Both the position numbers and the translations under genes were made by a program. From the NCBI GenBank assembly GCA_030644725.1, contig CP130629.1:3239501-3303500 (forward strand): a DNA stretch of 64,000 nt. The letters run 5' to 3'. Each line of letters begins with the position of its first letter. Positions within the stretch are counted from its first letter, which is position 1. Shown here piece after piece: positions 26,032 through 35,516 of this stretch. Source of the stretch: Candidatus Electrothrix communis (lineage in GTDB: Bacteria > Desulfobacterota > Desulfobulbia > Desulfobulbales > Desulfobulbaceae). The notes below the pieces were generated by a model, which was not told the DNA's origin, searched no databases, and saw only the letters and a list, made by a program, of their open reading frames with translations.

Positions 26032-26308
26032 TTCTTCCTCCTTTTTTATTATAAAAACTGTACCACTATGTGCGGCACACAAACAAAACTTTAATTATTC
26101 CGAAAACAGAAAAAAGTCAATTTCTTTTTTACTCACCAAAGGTCAAGCCCCTCTTGATTGTCATCAAACAAAAAACGACGTGACCATCAGGAGTTAGATT
26201 ACTCAAGATATATAGCATAAAACAATTCGTCCAGGTAACAATATAATATAACTATTTATTTTTAGAAATAGGGGGCACTCTACCTACTTGTCATATTTAT
26301 CATACTTA

Positions 26309-26827
26309 TCAATAGGTGCATTTATAATCCCCACCTTTAAAATCAACGACCTTAGAAAGTATATCCTGCAATTTATCTTTATTTACTTCAAGCTTTTCAG
26401 CCACATACACAGAAGCTAACTCCTCAGTATTCGGAACATCCAAATATCTCAAAAGGGCTTTCCTGTACGCGCAGTAGATACGAATCTCTTTGTCTGTCGG
26501 TTCTATAATTTCTTTTGTTATTTCTGGATCTCCTTCAATTTTTTTCTTTATAAGTTTTTTCTCCTCTTTTTTTTCTTCTTTTATGTCCAGCTTGCATGTT
26601 TTCATTTTTTTTTGAGTGAGAACAAAATCAATGACTTTATTTTTTTTACCAGGGACCCATGCTATACAATTCGTTTTAACAGGCCACCATTTTGGCTTTT
26701 CTTCTGATGCATTAAAGCTTCCTTTTTCGTCTTTCCAGAGATACATCTTAGAGCATGCTGAGGGAGGACCATTTATTATATTAAATAAAAGAACAGCACA
26801 GATAATTTTACCCCAAAAAAAAATCAT
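26309..26827 (-). CDS. Exported lysine-rich protein with DUF4124-like start
   Basis: A 172-residue protein. An N-terminal hydrophobic segment (GKIICAVLLFNIINGPPSAC) is followed by KMYLWKDEKGSFNASEEKPKWW, which resembles the DUF4124 pattern Y-W-D-E-G...S..P. A lysine/glutamate-rich linker (KEEKKEEKKLIKKK) then leads to a short globular C-terminus (EIRIYCAYRKALLRYLD). The cysteine in PPSAC could be a lipidation site, but the lipobox is poor. AT-rich relative to its surroundings. Function unknown. Confidence 0.6.
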   Translation of the reverse strand: MIFFWGKIICAVLLFNIINGPPSACSKMYLWKDEKGSFNASEEKPKWWPVKTNCIAWVPGKKNKVIDFVLTQKKMKTCKLDIKEEKKEEKKLIKKKIEGDPEITKEIIEPTDKEIRIYCAYRKALLRYLDVPNTEELASVYVAEKLEVNKDKLQDILSKVVDFKGGDYKCTY

Positions 26828-27465
26828 TTCAAACGTATTCCCATGATATGTTATATAAAAGTAATAAAATGCGCCCCCTAAAAAGTGATATAAAAGCTGA
26901 ACTGTTTATCAATTACCTCAAAAGTAGCGAGCACCCTCTCCTGCTTCTTCACAATTATTAATTGTAAAAAAAGACCAACTGTACACAACAGTGAATAAAA
27001 ATTATACACAATCCTATCATAAAAAAATACTGCGGAAAGAGAAGAGAGCATCCTCACCAAAATTCAGGGGGAGCCAAATAATATTGGCTCATCGTTTATG
27101 ACCCCCAGAAACTTCCTTGCGGCACAAGGAAATTCGAGAGTAGAGAAGAAAAATGAGGTTTAAATGAGGAGTTGATACCGACAAATATAATCGGAAATAT
27201 TATGCTTTAATGGATAAACGCCCCAGAGGACAAGATAGAAACCTGGCTTGCAAAAGACTCTATGGCGGATATACTCCTAGTTAGTGGTGAGACAGCGGGC
27301 GAGAGTGTTACCGAAAAAGAAAGAAAATGAAAAATGAGGCGGAAAAACAGCAGATTTTGTTGACAAGAAGTTCCATGAAAGACAAAATGCGGTATTTGGT
27401 TCGTTGTTCCCAGAGGCTTTTGGTGCTCTCCTGGAAATCTTGCTGCAAACAAAATCTGGTTCTGT
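26828..27465. other. Long intergenic stretch without a supported gene
   Basis: About 640 AT-rich bases. Short frames exist, including one reading NAPEDKIETWLAKDSMADIL near 27220-27330. They lack starts, ribosome-binding sites or a recognisable family. No inverted repeat of terminator quality was found. It may hold gene remnants, given the insertion-sequence damage nearby. Confidence 0.4.
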
Positions 27466-28008
27466 ATGGAGAAATTTATTCAACTTGTACCAAATATTTT
27501 ATCGAGCTTTCGATTGGTTCTGTCCTTTCTCTTTCCCGTGGTCCCGGAGGCTACCTGGATATGGCTGGTCATCGGGGGAGGCGGTAGTGATGCCCTGGAC
27601 GGCTGGATAGCTAGGCGTTGGCATGTTCAAAGTAAAACAGGGGCTATACTTGATGCAGTTGCAGATAAAACTTTTGTTCTCTCCGCCTTACTGACAATTT
27701 CTGCCCACGGTAAATTTTCTCTCTTTTTGATTCCTCTCTTGCTGGCCCGAGATCTGTTAGTGGCAGGCACCGCAATATATACTGCATCCATCAGAGAATG
27801 GGCGTCTTTCCAGCGAATGGATGTTCGTTGGTCCGGTAAGCTGGCCACAATCGCGCAGTTTTTTCTCCTGATGACAGCTGTGTTGTGGAGCGATAAGATA
27901 GACTTTACCCTCTGGCCTGCGATTCTATTCAGCGTTGCTGCTGCTGCCGATTACGGCTGGCTCTTTATGCTGGAGCTGCGACACCGGGCTCAAAAAAGCT
28001 CCTCATGA
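27466..28008 (+). CDS. CDP-alcohol phosphatidyltransferase family protein
   Basis: A 180-residue integral membrane enzyme. The complete family motif is at about residues 41-66: SDALDGWIARR, then HVQSKTGAILDAVADK, matching D-x2-D-G-x2-A-R-x8-G-x3-D-x3-D. Several hydrophobic segments follow (LFLIPLLLARDLLVAGTAI, ATIAQFFLLMTAVLW, ILFSVAAAADYGWLFML). Such enzymes join a CDP-activated lipid to an alcohol such as glycerol phosphate. The protein resembles PgsA in size, but the acceptor cannot be assigned. It lacks a clear ribosome-binding site at the ATG. Confidence 0.85.
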   Translation: MEKFIQLVPNILSSFRLVLSFLFPVVPEATWIWLVIGGGGSDALDGWIARRWHVQSKTGAILDAVADKTFVLSALLTISAHGKFSLFLIPLLLARDLLVAGTAIYTASIREWASFQRMDVRWSGKLATIAQFFLLMTAVLWSDKIDFTLWPAILFSVAAAADYGWLFMLELRHRAQKSSS

Positions 28009-28072
28009 TCTGCGATGATCTGAAATCCATGTGCTGTTCTTCGTTATCCCGCTCAAAAAAAGGAAGTCTAAT

Positions 28073-29785
28073 ATGACAGAAAAAAGTATTCATCAAAGTA
28101 AAGAAGAATATATCGGTGAGTTATCAGACGGCAAACGACACGGACACGGGCTGTGTATTTACCCTGATGGCGGACAGTATGAAGGCGAATGGCGGGATGA
28201 TAAACGACACGGAGCAGGTACCTATTTAGACCCGAACGGCGGCAGTTTTGAGGGAGAATGGAAAAACGGCATGAGAAACGGCTTGGGATGTATTGAATGG
28301 ACTGGCCGTTATCACGGAGATTGGAAGGATAACCTACGGCATGGTGAAGGCACGTTGACCATGCCTGACGGCGCTATGTATAAGGGGCAGTGGAAAAACA
28401 ATAAACGGGAGGGAAAAGGAACGCTGACCTACCCGGACGGGTCCGTGTACGAGGGAGAGTGGCGGGATAATCGTAAACATGGGCAGGGTACACTGACCCT
28501 TAAGAGTGGGCGTAAGTATACCGGTAGCTGGGAAAACGATGCTCGGAATGGTCAAGGAACCGTTTTTTTTCCTGATGGCGGTAAGTATTTCGGTGCCTTT
28601 GTTCAAGACCAGCGTCATGGTCATGGGGTCTACACTCACCCGGATGGGACAAAATATATCGGCCAATGGGAGCATGATAAATGCAATGGTCGGGGAACCT
28701 ATACCTATCCTTCCGGAGCCTCGTATACCGGTTTTTGGAAAAACGGAAAACGACATGGCGAAGGAACGCTTATATATGAAGAAGAGGACAGATACGAGGG
28801 AGAAGAGGACATATACGAGGGAGCAGATGACATATACAAGGGAGAAGAGGACATATACGTGGGAGAAGAGGACATACACGAGGGAGAAGAGGACAGATAC
28901 GAGGGAGAATGGCACGAAGACATGCGGCACGGCAAGGGGACCTATACCTATGCCAACGGGGATAGCTATACCGGTGAATGGCATAACGATAAAAAAGACG
29001 GGTACGGCACCTTCACCTATGTTGAAGGAGATACTTATATAGGTGAGTGGCGCAACGATCAGAAGCATGGCTCCGGTACCTATGCGGCTGCTGACGGGGG
29101 CAAGTACACCGGAGAATGGCGCGGTGATCTGATGCACGGACGCGGGATCTATGTTTCACGAGAGGGGGAACAATACGAAGGGGAGTTCCACGAGGGCAAG
29201 CGGCGTGGAGCGGGAACCTTCACATTCAGTTCTGGTAATTCCTATTCAGGCCAATGGCTGGATGGTGTAATGGAAGGAATGGGTACCTTAACCTGCACCG
29301 ACGGTACCATCTATAAAGGGGAGTGGAAAAACGGTTTCATGCACGGGACAGGGACACTCTCGTTTGCGGACGGTATGGTGTATACAGGTGAGTGGGATAT
29401 AGATAAGAAGAACGGACAGGGAACCTGCACCTTTCCAGATGGCGGTGTATATGAAGGCGAGTGGCGCAATAACGAACAGAACGGTCAGGGGAAATATACC
29501 TATCCTGACGGTGCTGTCTACGAGGGAGACTGGCAGGATAATAAGCGGCATGGGTATGGCCGCTATATTGATCCTGACGGCGATACCTTTATTGGCGGCT
29601 GGGATAATGATAAGAAAAACGGCAAAGGGATATTGACCTTTGCCAATGGTAGTGTCAAGAAGGGTTGCTGGATTAATGACAAGTTCAGCAACGAGAAGAA
29701 GAGCAAAGATAAGGAAACCAGGGACAAGGACTTCATGGATATGTTTGGCAGCGATTTGTCAGACGCTGCCGATCAGGTCGAATAA
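28073..29785 (+). CDS. MORN-repeat protein (about 21 repeats)
   Basis: A 570-residue protein. The ATG at 28073 follows AAAGGAAG; a GTG at 28031 is less likely. From residue 12 to near 530 it is a run of about 21 MORN units of 23 residues (consensus YEGEWxxxKRHGxGTYTYPDG), a beta-hairpin meander. Between units 10 and 11 sits a 7-residue tandem expansion (six copies of an EEDIYEG-like unit). The tail SDAADQVE is acidic, and no signal peptide is visible. MORN repeats bind lipids or proteins; in bacteria long arrays are of unclear function. No enzyme domain is attached. Confidence 0.9.
   Translation: MTEKSIHQSKEEYIGELSDGKRHGHGLCIYPDGGQYEGEWRDDKRHGAGTYLDPNGGSFEGEWKNGMRNGLGCIEWTGRYHGDWKDNLRHGEGTLTMPDGAMYKGQWKNNKREGKGTLTYPDGSVYEGEWRDNRKHGQGTLTLKSGRKYTGSWENDARNGQGTVFFPDGGKYFGAFVQDQRHGHGVYTHPDGTKYIGQWEHDKCNGRGTYTYPSGASYTGFWKNGKRHGEGTLIYEEEDRYEGEEDIYEGADDIYKGEEDIYVGEEDIHEGEEDRYEGEWHEDMRHGKGTYTYANGDSYTGEWHNDKKDGYGTFTYVEGDTYIGEWRNDQKHGSGTYAAADGGKYTGEWRGDLMHGRGIYVSREGEQYEGEFHEGKRRGAGTFTFSSGNSYSGQWLDGVMEGMGTLTCTDGTIYKGEWKNGFMHGTGTLSFADGMVYTGEWDIDKKNGQGTCTFPDGGVYEGEWRNNEQNGQGKYTYPDGAVYEGDWQDNKRHGYGRYIDPDGDTFIGGWDNDKKNGKGILTFANGSVKKGCWINDKFSNEKKSKDKETRDKDFMDMFGSDLSDAADQVE
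28781..28906 (+). repeat. 21-bp tandem repeat inside the MORN gene, six copies
   Basis: Six in-frame copies of a 21-base unit (GAAGAGGACATATACGAGGG plus one base). They encode EEDRYEG, EEDIYEG, ADDIYKG, EEDIYVG, EEDIHEG and EEDRYEG. The unit is derived from the YEGEW start of a MORN repeat but is only 7 residues long. High nucleotide identity between copies points to recent slippage expansion. Confidence 0.9.
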
Positions 29786-29792
29786 GCCTGGA

Positions 29793-29815
29793 TTGCTGGA
29801 GTCTGATTCCAGCAA
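29793..29815. terminator. Hairpin between convergent genes
   Basis: TTGCTGGA (29793-29800) pairs with TCCAGCAA (29808-29815) around a 7-base loop. It begins 8 bases after the MORN stop and lies before the end of the convergent gene at 29843. There is no clear T tract, so termination is only likely. Confidence 0.45.
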
Positions 29816-29842
29816 CCTGCGATCATTTTCATGAGGTTTTTC

Positions 29843-30910
29843 TTAGGAAAAATCGACTATCTCCAAGCCATCGATATTGACGAGCTCACAAAGATGGTCT
29901 GCCAGCGGCTCTGTACAGATATCCACCGGGCTCAGCGTGACGTATCTTTCACCGGTATATCGTTTATCTGTGATTTGTCGCTCTGTGATCACCCGTTCTA
30001 AGAGACCATCCTCTTTGACCTCAAGGCCTGTTTCATTGAGGTCAAGAAGATTATACTGCGCACACTCAGCAAGACTGACCAAGGCGTTATCCCCGATTTC
30101 TCTGATATAGGGCCGTAATTGGGGATGAAGCTCGTGATTCTGCAGGTAGAGAAAGGTATACAATACCTTGGCCTCTAAAAGCCGTCCTTTTTTTCGCGCA
30201 ACTTCCGCAGCATCAAGGATCTGGCTGTTAATTTCTTTTTTATGGTTCAGGGTCTTTGTTATTGCTGCATACTCCTCCTCTGCATCAGGAAAAATTGCTA
30301 CCAACTTGCTAAACCGTTCCTGCGCCAACTGAAAGCTGTTTTCTCCTAGACTCTCAATAACCTCATCAAGCAGACTTTTTTTGATTCGATCTATTTTTTG
30401 AATATAATTGGTGAGTTTTTCATCATCTGGATGATTTTTTTGGAGCTTGAGGAATGCCGATCTCGCCTTTCCGTACCATCTCTTTTCATAGAGATCAGCA
30501 GCCTTTTGGAAGCGTCCGCTATATTCTCCTTCTTGCTTTGCCTTTCGGCGCAGAGCAATGACCTTTTCCTCCAAACCGGGATCAAACGCCTTGATATTTC
30601 TCAGCAGGAGTGCTGTCTGTTCATGCTCTCCCTGCTCAAAGAGTTCTTGGGCCTGCTTATATTTTTCCGCGATATTAATATCACGATTAATATTAGATAT
30701 TAAAAGGATAAAATCAATTTTGCTATCCGGAAATTCCGAAGAGAGTTTTTCTGCAAGCTCCTTGGCTTTCAGCAGCTCACCGGCACTGATCAGCTGATAC
30801 ACTTCACCGGTTTTTTTCATTTTTTCCTGTTCATAGTCCGCAAAGACAAGATTACAGGAAGAACATTGTTCAGCATCGCTTTTCTGTCTGCACCTTGGAC
30901 ATGTTTTCAT
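29843..30910 (-). CDS. Zinc-ribbon and TPR-like helical protein
   Basis: A 355-residue protein. The N-terminus MKTCPRCRQKSDAEQCSSCNL is a four-cysteine zinc ribbon. The remainder is mostly helical with TPR-like hairpins (AGELLKAKELAEKLSSEFPDS, EKYKQAQELFEQGEHEQTALL, AADLYEKRWYGKARSAFLKL). The last 70 residues are different, with a possible beta-rich end (RYTGERYVTLSPVD). No signal peptide or membrane segment is seen. It probably serves as a protein-interaction scaffold. It is followed on the minus strand by the convergent MORN gene; I cannot assign a function. Confidence 0.75.
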   Translation of the reverse strand: MKTCPRCRQKSDAEQCSSCNLVFADYEQEKMKKTGEVYQLISAGELLKAKELAEKLSSEFPDSKIDFILLISNINRDINIAEKYKQAQELFEQGEHEQTALLLRNIKAFDPGLEEKVIALRRKAKQEGEYSGRFQKAADLYEKRWYGKARSAFLKLQKNHPDDEKLTNYIQKIDRIKKSLLDEVIESLGENSFQLAQERFSKLVAIFPDAEEEYAAITKTLNHKKEINSQILDAAEVARKKGRLLEAKVLYTFLYLQNHELHPQLRPYIREIGDNALVSLAECAQYNLLDLNETGLEVKEDGLLERVITERQITDKRYTGERYVTLSPVDICTEPLADHLCELVNIDGLEIVDFS

Positions 30911-30943
30911 ATCGCTTCTCTCTCAAGTGCTTATTTATATTTT

Positions 30944-31828
30944 TTATTTGTAGTAAACCCTGTTTATTAAGCGTTCAAAAACCCGCTCCACAGTCGCCAC
31001 AGAAAGAAAATACTTCCAAAAATGTTGGCGCAGCGAACCACCGATTACGTTGACCAGAGGGGTGACCACTTCAACCTGACCCCAACCCGGTCGCCATACA
31101 CGGGCCTTGCCTTTTCGGCCATGAATACTCAAAACCGGAATATCCAGGCAGGAAGCCAGATGGCCACCACCAGAATCATTGCCGATAAAAAAACCAGACT
31201 CATAGAGAAAGGCAGCGCATTGATCCACGCCTGCAAAGCTATGCAAGGGGAACCGGTCATCAATGATCGGCTGCCAATCCTCCTGTTCTGCCGCACTCAT
31301 GATAAACACCGGTTCAAACCCCTTGGTCTGTAAACGCGCCGCTAAGGCCAGAAAGCGTTGTGGCAACCAGTTCTTGCTGCGTTCAGCACTTGTCGGATGA
31401 ATACAGATCCGTTGCTGATATTTTCGGTGCTGTAAGGGGGCTGGCGGCCTGATGCCACTGAGCAGGGTGGGTTCGCTCAACTTGAAGATTTGGCCGCTGA
31501 TATAGGCCATATCTTCGGCTCGGTTAGCATTTTTTCGATACAGGCGCCCGTAGTTTATCCAGTTTTCCGCAATAGCCTGCTCGATTCCCGGCCACGGGGC
31601 TTTGGGGAAAAGGATGAGCTGAAAGCCAGCAAGAGCATAATCAACCGCTTCCGGTTGGAGCGTCGGGGCGATCCGATGCTGAGGAAACCAGCTATGCAGC
31701 TCGCACATGCGGCTGCAAAACATAGTGACCTGCAAACCGGCTCGCCGAGCATTTTCCAACAGGACCATCTCCAAGAGGTTGTCCCCCAAGCCCTGACCGC
31801 CAAGTACTGCTACTGGTCCTGCCGTCAT
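30944..31828 (-). CDS. Glycosyltransferase family 9 (heptosyltransferase-like)
   Basis: A protein of about 294 residues from the ATG at 31828 (preceded by AGAAGG). A TTG at 31855 would overlap the upstream gene by 20 bases. The N-terminal nucleotide-sugar fold starts VAVLGGQGLGDNLLEMVLLE. The C-terminal donor-binding part has ICIHPTSAERSKNWLPQRF and the GT9 signature FIGNDSGGGHLASCLDIPVL. Such enzymes usually add heptose to LPS inner core. Its closeness to peptidase U32 and its lack of other LPS-core neighbours leave the acceptor open. Cytosolic face of the inner membrane. Confidence 0.85.
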   Translation of the reverse strand: MTAGPVAVLGGQGLGDNLLEMVLLENARRAGLQVTMFCSRMCELHSWFPQHRIAPTLQPEAVDYALAGFQLILFPKAPWPGIEQAIAENWINYGRLYRKNANRAEDMAYISGQIFKLSEPTLLSGIRPPAPLQHRKYQQRICIHPTSAERSKNWLPQRFLALAARLQTKGFEPVFIMSAAEQEDWQPIIDDRFPLHSFAGVDQCAAFLYESGFFIGNDSGGGHLASCLDIPVLSIHGRKGKARVWRPGWGQVEVVTPLVNVIGGSLRQHFWKYFLSVATVERVFERLINRVYYK

Positions 31829-31835
31829 ATCCTTC

Positions 31836-34190
31836 TCACACCAAAACACCGTCAAAATTACCGCGCATAATTGTAGGCTGTTTACCCTTCCCTGTTTTTC
31901 GTGGCTCGCCGTGGTTTAAGAGACTGCTCAGCATTGCCGCTTCCCTACTGATTGCACCGTTGCTCAGGTCAAGCAGGAGAAAATCAGCGCCCATGCTGAC
32001 CAGCTCCTGTCGTTGCCGGAGCTGAGAAAAGGGCTGCATAGCCCGGGCTGTTGTTAAGCCGTTCTGGTGCTCCACGGTGAAGTATTCTTCCTGCGGGCTC
32101 ACCAGGGATTGCTGATAACGAAAATGGATACTGTCCAGACGGGCCGTGAACAGGGGGGGGCGGCCATAGGCATAGACACCCACCTGTATTTTTGGAGGTA
32201 TATCCCTGCCCTCATTTCTTTTTGCTCTCCTCCCCGACGTTTGTCGTGCATAATGATGGAGGGCAGAGGCAAGGTTATCCCCTTCGCTTTCAAGGGAAAA
32301 AAGTGCCCCCTGATAACCAAGATGGGCTACTGCCTGGAGGGCTGCCGAGTTAAGCAGGTTCAGAGTATAATTCCCGTACAACTCAGGACTGTAATTTTTT
32401 AGGCTTTCTATGAGGGGGTGAAACAGCCCGTATTGTGAAAAATGGCCCAAGGAGAAACGAGCATAGCCTTTTTCGCTCAGTTTTCTGAGCGCCTGTTGCG
32501 CCCAATCCAAGTCTGCTTCGTGGAGAACAGGAGGCAGGCACCAGAGAATTCTGGAGCTATACTTACGAATCTTATCAGATAATTGATCTGACTGGCGGAC
32601 ATTCTCCCGGTTGAACGGAACCAGAAAACGGGCTGGCCGTACCGGCATTCGCTGCCGAAGATCTCCGAGCTTTGCCACTGCCACCCACCAAGGCGGTTCC
32701 TTTTGCGCAGGACGACGCCCTCCGGTTTTGCTTTTCCCCTGCCCTTTACCAGCAAGGTTAAGGGTAACCGGTCCTCGCTTCCAAGCCAATTGGGCAAGGA
32801 TATCCTCGACCTTTCCCTTGTCCGCTATCACCTTATGGGTGGAGAGCTTTTCCCTCCGTTTATGCCCGCTTCGTTCGGCAATAATCCGGGAGCCTACATC
32901 CACTTTAAACAGCGTACCCTGGAAATGACGATGCACCTGCGCTTTTCTTTCAACCACCAGAGAAAACTGCGCTTTCTGGCCAGAACGAGCGGTTTTCCGG
33001 TGTTGTCCCCCGACTTGTAAGGAGCGCAGGGTAAAGCTGAAGCGATTGCCGCTCTGTTCATCATGGAGACGAAGTCGGTCTCCTTCGCTCACTTGGGCAG
33101 CGAGGAGGATTTGAAGGGTTAACTTGTTCTTACCGTCCCTGGTTCGTTCTTGTTGCATTCCCTTGATCCGGCCCAGCATCCTGCCGCTGTTGCCGGATTG
33201 GGAAGGCGTTATTGCCTCGGATGGTTTTTCCGAGAGCAGATAGCCACTGGATCGTTTTCTGCCCATTGCCTCATCAAGAAGCCTATGGGCCTCCTGTAAA
33301 ATCTTTTCTTGCACAGCATCTGGCTCATCCAAGGAGTCCAGCGCCATTCGGTAGGCTGCCACCGTGTTGGCCACGTATTGGGCGCTCTTTAATCGCCCTT
33401 CGATCTTCAGACAGCTGACACCGGCATCCCGCATTTCAGGGAGCATGTCGATTCCGCAAAGATCATTCATAGAAAAAAGATAGCCAGCTGCTGAACCGCT
33501 CTTTTCTTTTTGATTTCCCTTGCTGTGAGGAGGGGGGGCTGTCTGTTTGCCGGGGCGTTGCCAAGAATAATGGCGGCGACAAGGCTGGACGCATTGGCCG
33601 CGCAGGCTTGATTTCCCTCCGTGCATACTGGAAAAGAGACAGAGCCCGGAATAACTGAAGCACATAGCTCCGTGGATAAAGACCTCCAGTTCAGCGCCGG
33701 TTTTCCGGTGAATCGTGGCCATTTCATCAATGGTCAGCTCACGAGCCAGCACGACCCGCTCAAATCCCAGCGTGGTCAGCTCTTCTGCTCCAAGGGAATT
33801 ATGGACCGACATCAGGGTGGAGGCATGCAAGGGCAGGTCTGGAAACCAGGTCCGGGCAAGGTAAAGGAGGCCCAGGTCCTGAATGATCAAGGCATCAGGG
33901 CGCAATGCCTCAAAACAGGAAAGGGCTTCCAAGGCCGCAGGCAGTTCGGATTCCTTCACTAGACTGTTCATGGCAATGTACAGCTTGACCCCCTGTTTAC
34001 GGGCCTGGCGAATCATGGAACCTATTTCGGCAAAGGAGAAATCCCGGCTCAGGGCACGGGCATTGAAACCCGGTGCTCCCACATACACCGCATCAGCACC
34101 GGCTTCAAGAGCTGCTTCAAAGGCAGGGAAGCTCCCTGCCGGAGCAAGGAGCTCCATCGTGCTTTTTTTCTTTTTCAATTTTCTCTGCAT
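31836..34190 (-). CDS. Peptidase U32 family protein (RlhA/YhbU-like, with DUF3656)
   Basis: A 784-residue protein. Residues 12-300 form the U32 TIM-barrel-like domain (LLAPAGSFPAFEAALEAGADAVYVG, FIHGAMCFSYSGLC). The cysteines in CFSYSGLC and RGQCVQPCRR are expected to hold an Fe-S cluster. The DUF3656 region and a variable C-terminal half follow, with basic inserts (KRREKLSTHK, GQGKSKTGGRRPAQKE). Characterised relatives hydroxylate 23S rRNA C2501 (RlhA) or tRNA, so RNA modification is more likely than proteolysis. Translation may start at the ATG at 34157. GT9 follows with a gap of 7 bases. Confidence 0.88.
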   Translation of the reverse strand: MQRKLKKKKSTMELLAPAGSFPAFEAALEAGADAVYVGAPGFNARALSRDFSFAEIGSMIRQARKQGVKLYIAMNSLVKESELPAALEALSCFEALRPDALIIQDLGLLYLARTWFPDLPLHASTLMSVHNSLGAEELTTLGFERVVLARELTIDEMATIHRKTGAELEVFIHGAMCFSYSGLCLFSSMHGGKSSLRGQCVQPCRRHYSWQRPGKQTAPPPHSKGNQKEKSGSAAGYLFSMNDLCGIDMLPEMRDAGVSCLKIEGRLKSAQYVANTVAAYRMALDSLDEPDAVQEKILQEAHRLLDEAMGRKRSSGYLLSEKPSEAITPSQSGNSGRMLGRIKGMQQERTRDGKNKLTLQILLAAQVSEGDRLRLHDEQSGNRFSFTLRSLQVGGQHRKTARSGQKAQFSLVVERKAQVHRHFQGTLFKVDVGSRIIAERSGHKRREKLSTHKVIADKGKVEDILAQLAWKRGPVTLNLAGKGQGKSKTGGRRPAQKEPPWWVAVAKLGDLRQRMPVRPARFLVPFNRENVRQSDQLSDKIRKYSSRILWCLPPVLHEADLDWAQQALRKLSEKGYARFSLGHFSQYGLFHPLIESLKNYSPELYGNYTLNLLNSAALQAVAHLGYQGALFSLESEGDNLASALHHYARQTSGRRAKRNEGRDIPPKIQVGVYAYGRPPLFTARLDSIHFRYQQSLVSPQEEYFTVEHQNGLTTARAMQPFSQLRQRQELVSMGADFLLLDLSNGAISREAAMLSSLLNHGEPRKTGKGKQPTIMRGNFDGVLV

Positions 34191-34307
34191 TGACTGCTAG
34201 CGTTCTCCTTGAGCCGTTTATAGGGGTGGTTTTCTGACAACAGTGTACCATACTCATTTGTTCTGTCCATCTCTGTCCTGTTGTAAAAAAGTAAAATTAA
34301 GCTCTTT

Positions 34308-34874
34308 TCATTTTATGTAAGGCGTAGCCTGCTGTTTTTCTTTTTGCGACACATAAATCAGTTGCTCAGGAGCAAAACCGAGCTGTTTGGCCTGAGCAAC
34401 AAAGCGATCCAGCAGATCTTTCTCCACTGTTGGGGTACGCGCAAGCAGCCAGAGGTACGAATTGTCTGGGCCGGAGACGAAGGCATATTGATAATTTTCT
34501 CTGTCCAGCTCAAAGATAACATAAGAGCCGTAAAAAGGACCAAAGAAGGATACCTTCAGGTAACCAGTGGTTGGTTCTTCAACAAAAAAGGCCTTACCAA
34601 CAGCCTCCTTCCATTTATTTTCCGCTGGCAAAAAGCCACGATTGGTCACAGCAACTCCGCCATCTTCCCGCAAAGAGTACTCGGCAGTGACTTGTTCCAT
34701 GCCGCGCTCAAAAGAGTGGTCCAAACGGGCTATTTCGTACCATCTGCCAAGATATCTGTTGAGCTCAAACTCGTTGATCGGGGTAACGGATTTGGGCATT
34801 CCGAGGCAACCACCGAGGCATAATGTCGTTACGAGAAGGAATATTCTTTTCGTCATGAAATCTAGCTTCGCCAT
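34308..34874 (-). CDS. blc: Outer-membrane lipocalin (Blc-like lipoprotein)
   Basis: A 188-residue lipoprotein. The signal sequence IFLLVTTLCLGGCLG has a lipobox ending at the cysteine near residue 23. The lipocalin signature NRYLGRWYEIARLDHSFERG follows, with FFGPFYGSYVIFELD and the third motif YLWLLARTPTVEK near residue 150. Bacterial Blc binds lysophospholipids and fatty acids at the outer membrane. A second ATG at 34856 would give a shorter n-region and is equally possible. Monocistronic by spacing. Confidence 0.93.
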   Translation of the reverse strand: MAKLDFMTKRIFLLVTTLCLGGCLGMPKSVTPINEFELNRYLGRWYEIARLDHSFERGMEQVTAEYSLREDGGVAVTNRGFLPAENKWKEAVGKAFFVEEPTTGYLKVSFFGPFYGSYVIFELDRENYQYAFVSGPDNSYLWLLARTPTVEKDLLDRFVAQAKQLGFAPEQLIYVSQKEKQQATPYIK

Positions 34875-35024
34875 ATAATTCCCATTGGTTAAGTTGTCAA
34901 AAGTCTGTCTGCGTTATTGAGCGATTTATCCCATTCTGTCAATGAAGATTTTTCACGGATAATCAAGCAAATGTGAAAAATGACTGCGGCTCTGTTATTT
35001 TATTGGGGCACAAGGGAAAATGGG

Positions 35025-35056
35025 TTGACAAAAGCTCAAGAATGATTATTTATATA
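35025..35056 (+). promoter_or_regulatory. Candidate promoter of the small cysteine-containing exported protein
   Basis: TTGACA at 35025-35030 is followed by an AT-rich TATTTATATA segment (35047-35056). The spacing is 16 to 20 bases depending on which hexamer is the -10. The gene start is 55-60 bases downstream. Confidence 0.45.
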
Positions 35057-35110
35057 GTATATGATTTAAACTTGATCAAGCATTTGGCAATACCACTACG
35101 GAGGATAAAT

Positions 35111-35443
35111 ATGCAGCATTCAGTAGCGACACTCTTTCTCTTCTCCTCCCTTTTTCTCGCCAGTTCCGTTTATGCCACAGGAGTATGCCTCACAGGATAT
35201 GGGAATACTCCAGATGAAGCATTTAAAGTAGGCACAAACCTCTTGAACAAAATGACTGTCGAGTTGGGAAAAGAGTCGCTTTTAGCAAATCTTCAGATCC
35301 GCATTTTACCAGAAAAGAAAAAAGACCTTTTTACAGTGATGGTCTACTCTATGGACAAACCAACGTCTTGCGATTTGCCAGAGAAACCTCAAACAGCAGA
35401 GGAGAAACGAGCGAACTGTACAAAGAATATCTGTTCTATCTGA
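35111..35443 (+). CDS. Small exported protein of unknown function
   Basis: A 110-residue protein started at the ATG at 35111, which has GGAGGATAAAT just upstream. An extension to 34973 is open but lacks these signals. The signal peptide MQHSVATLFLFSSLFLASSVYA precedes a short mature chain of about 88 residues (TGVCLTGYGNTPDEAFKVG...) with four cysteines, including one pair near the C-terminus (NCTKNICSI). This suggests a disulfide-stabilised periplasmic protein. No family recognised. Confidence 0.7.
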   Translation: MQHSVATLFLFSSLFLASSVYATGVCLTGYGNTPDEAFKVGTNLLNKMTVELGKESLLANLQIRILPEKKKDLFTVMVYSMDKPTSCDLPEKPQTAEEKRANCTKNICSI

Positions 35444-35516
35444 TAGATGAAAAGCACCGCTTAAAATATCAAAACCAAAGGAACCGTTGCTGTTCATATC
35501 GGGAGGGGCAAAACAA

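Noticed and set aside
27105-27465. Short frames upstream of the CDP-alcohol transferase gene
   Set aside because: They lack starts, ribosome-binding sites and family similarity.
28781-28906. The 21-bp repeats as a CRISPR array
   Set aside because: The copies are directly abutting without spacers and are in frame within the MORN gene.
28334-29137. A 267-codon minus-strand frame opposite the MORN gene
   Set aside because: Its regular pattern mirrors the MORN repeats on the other strand. It has no independent start signals.
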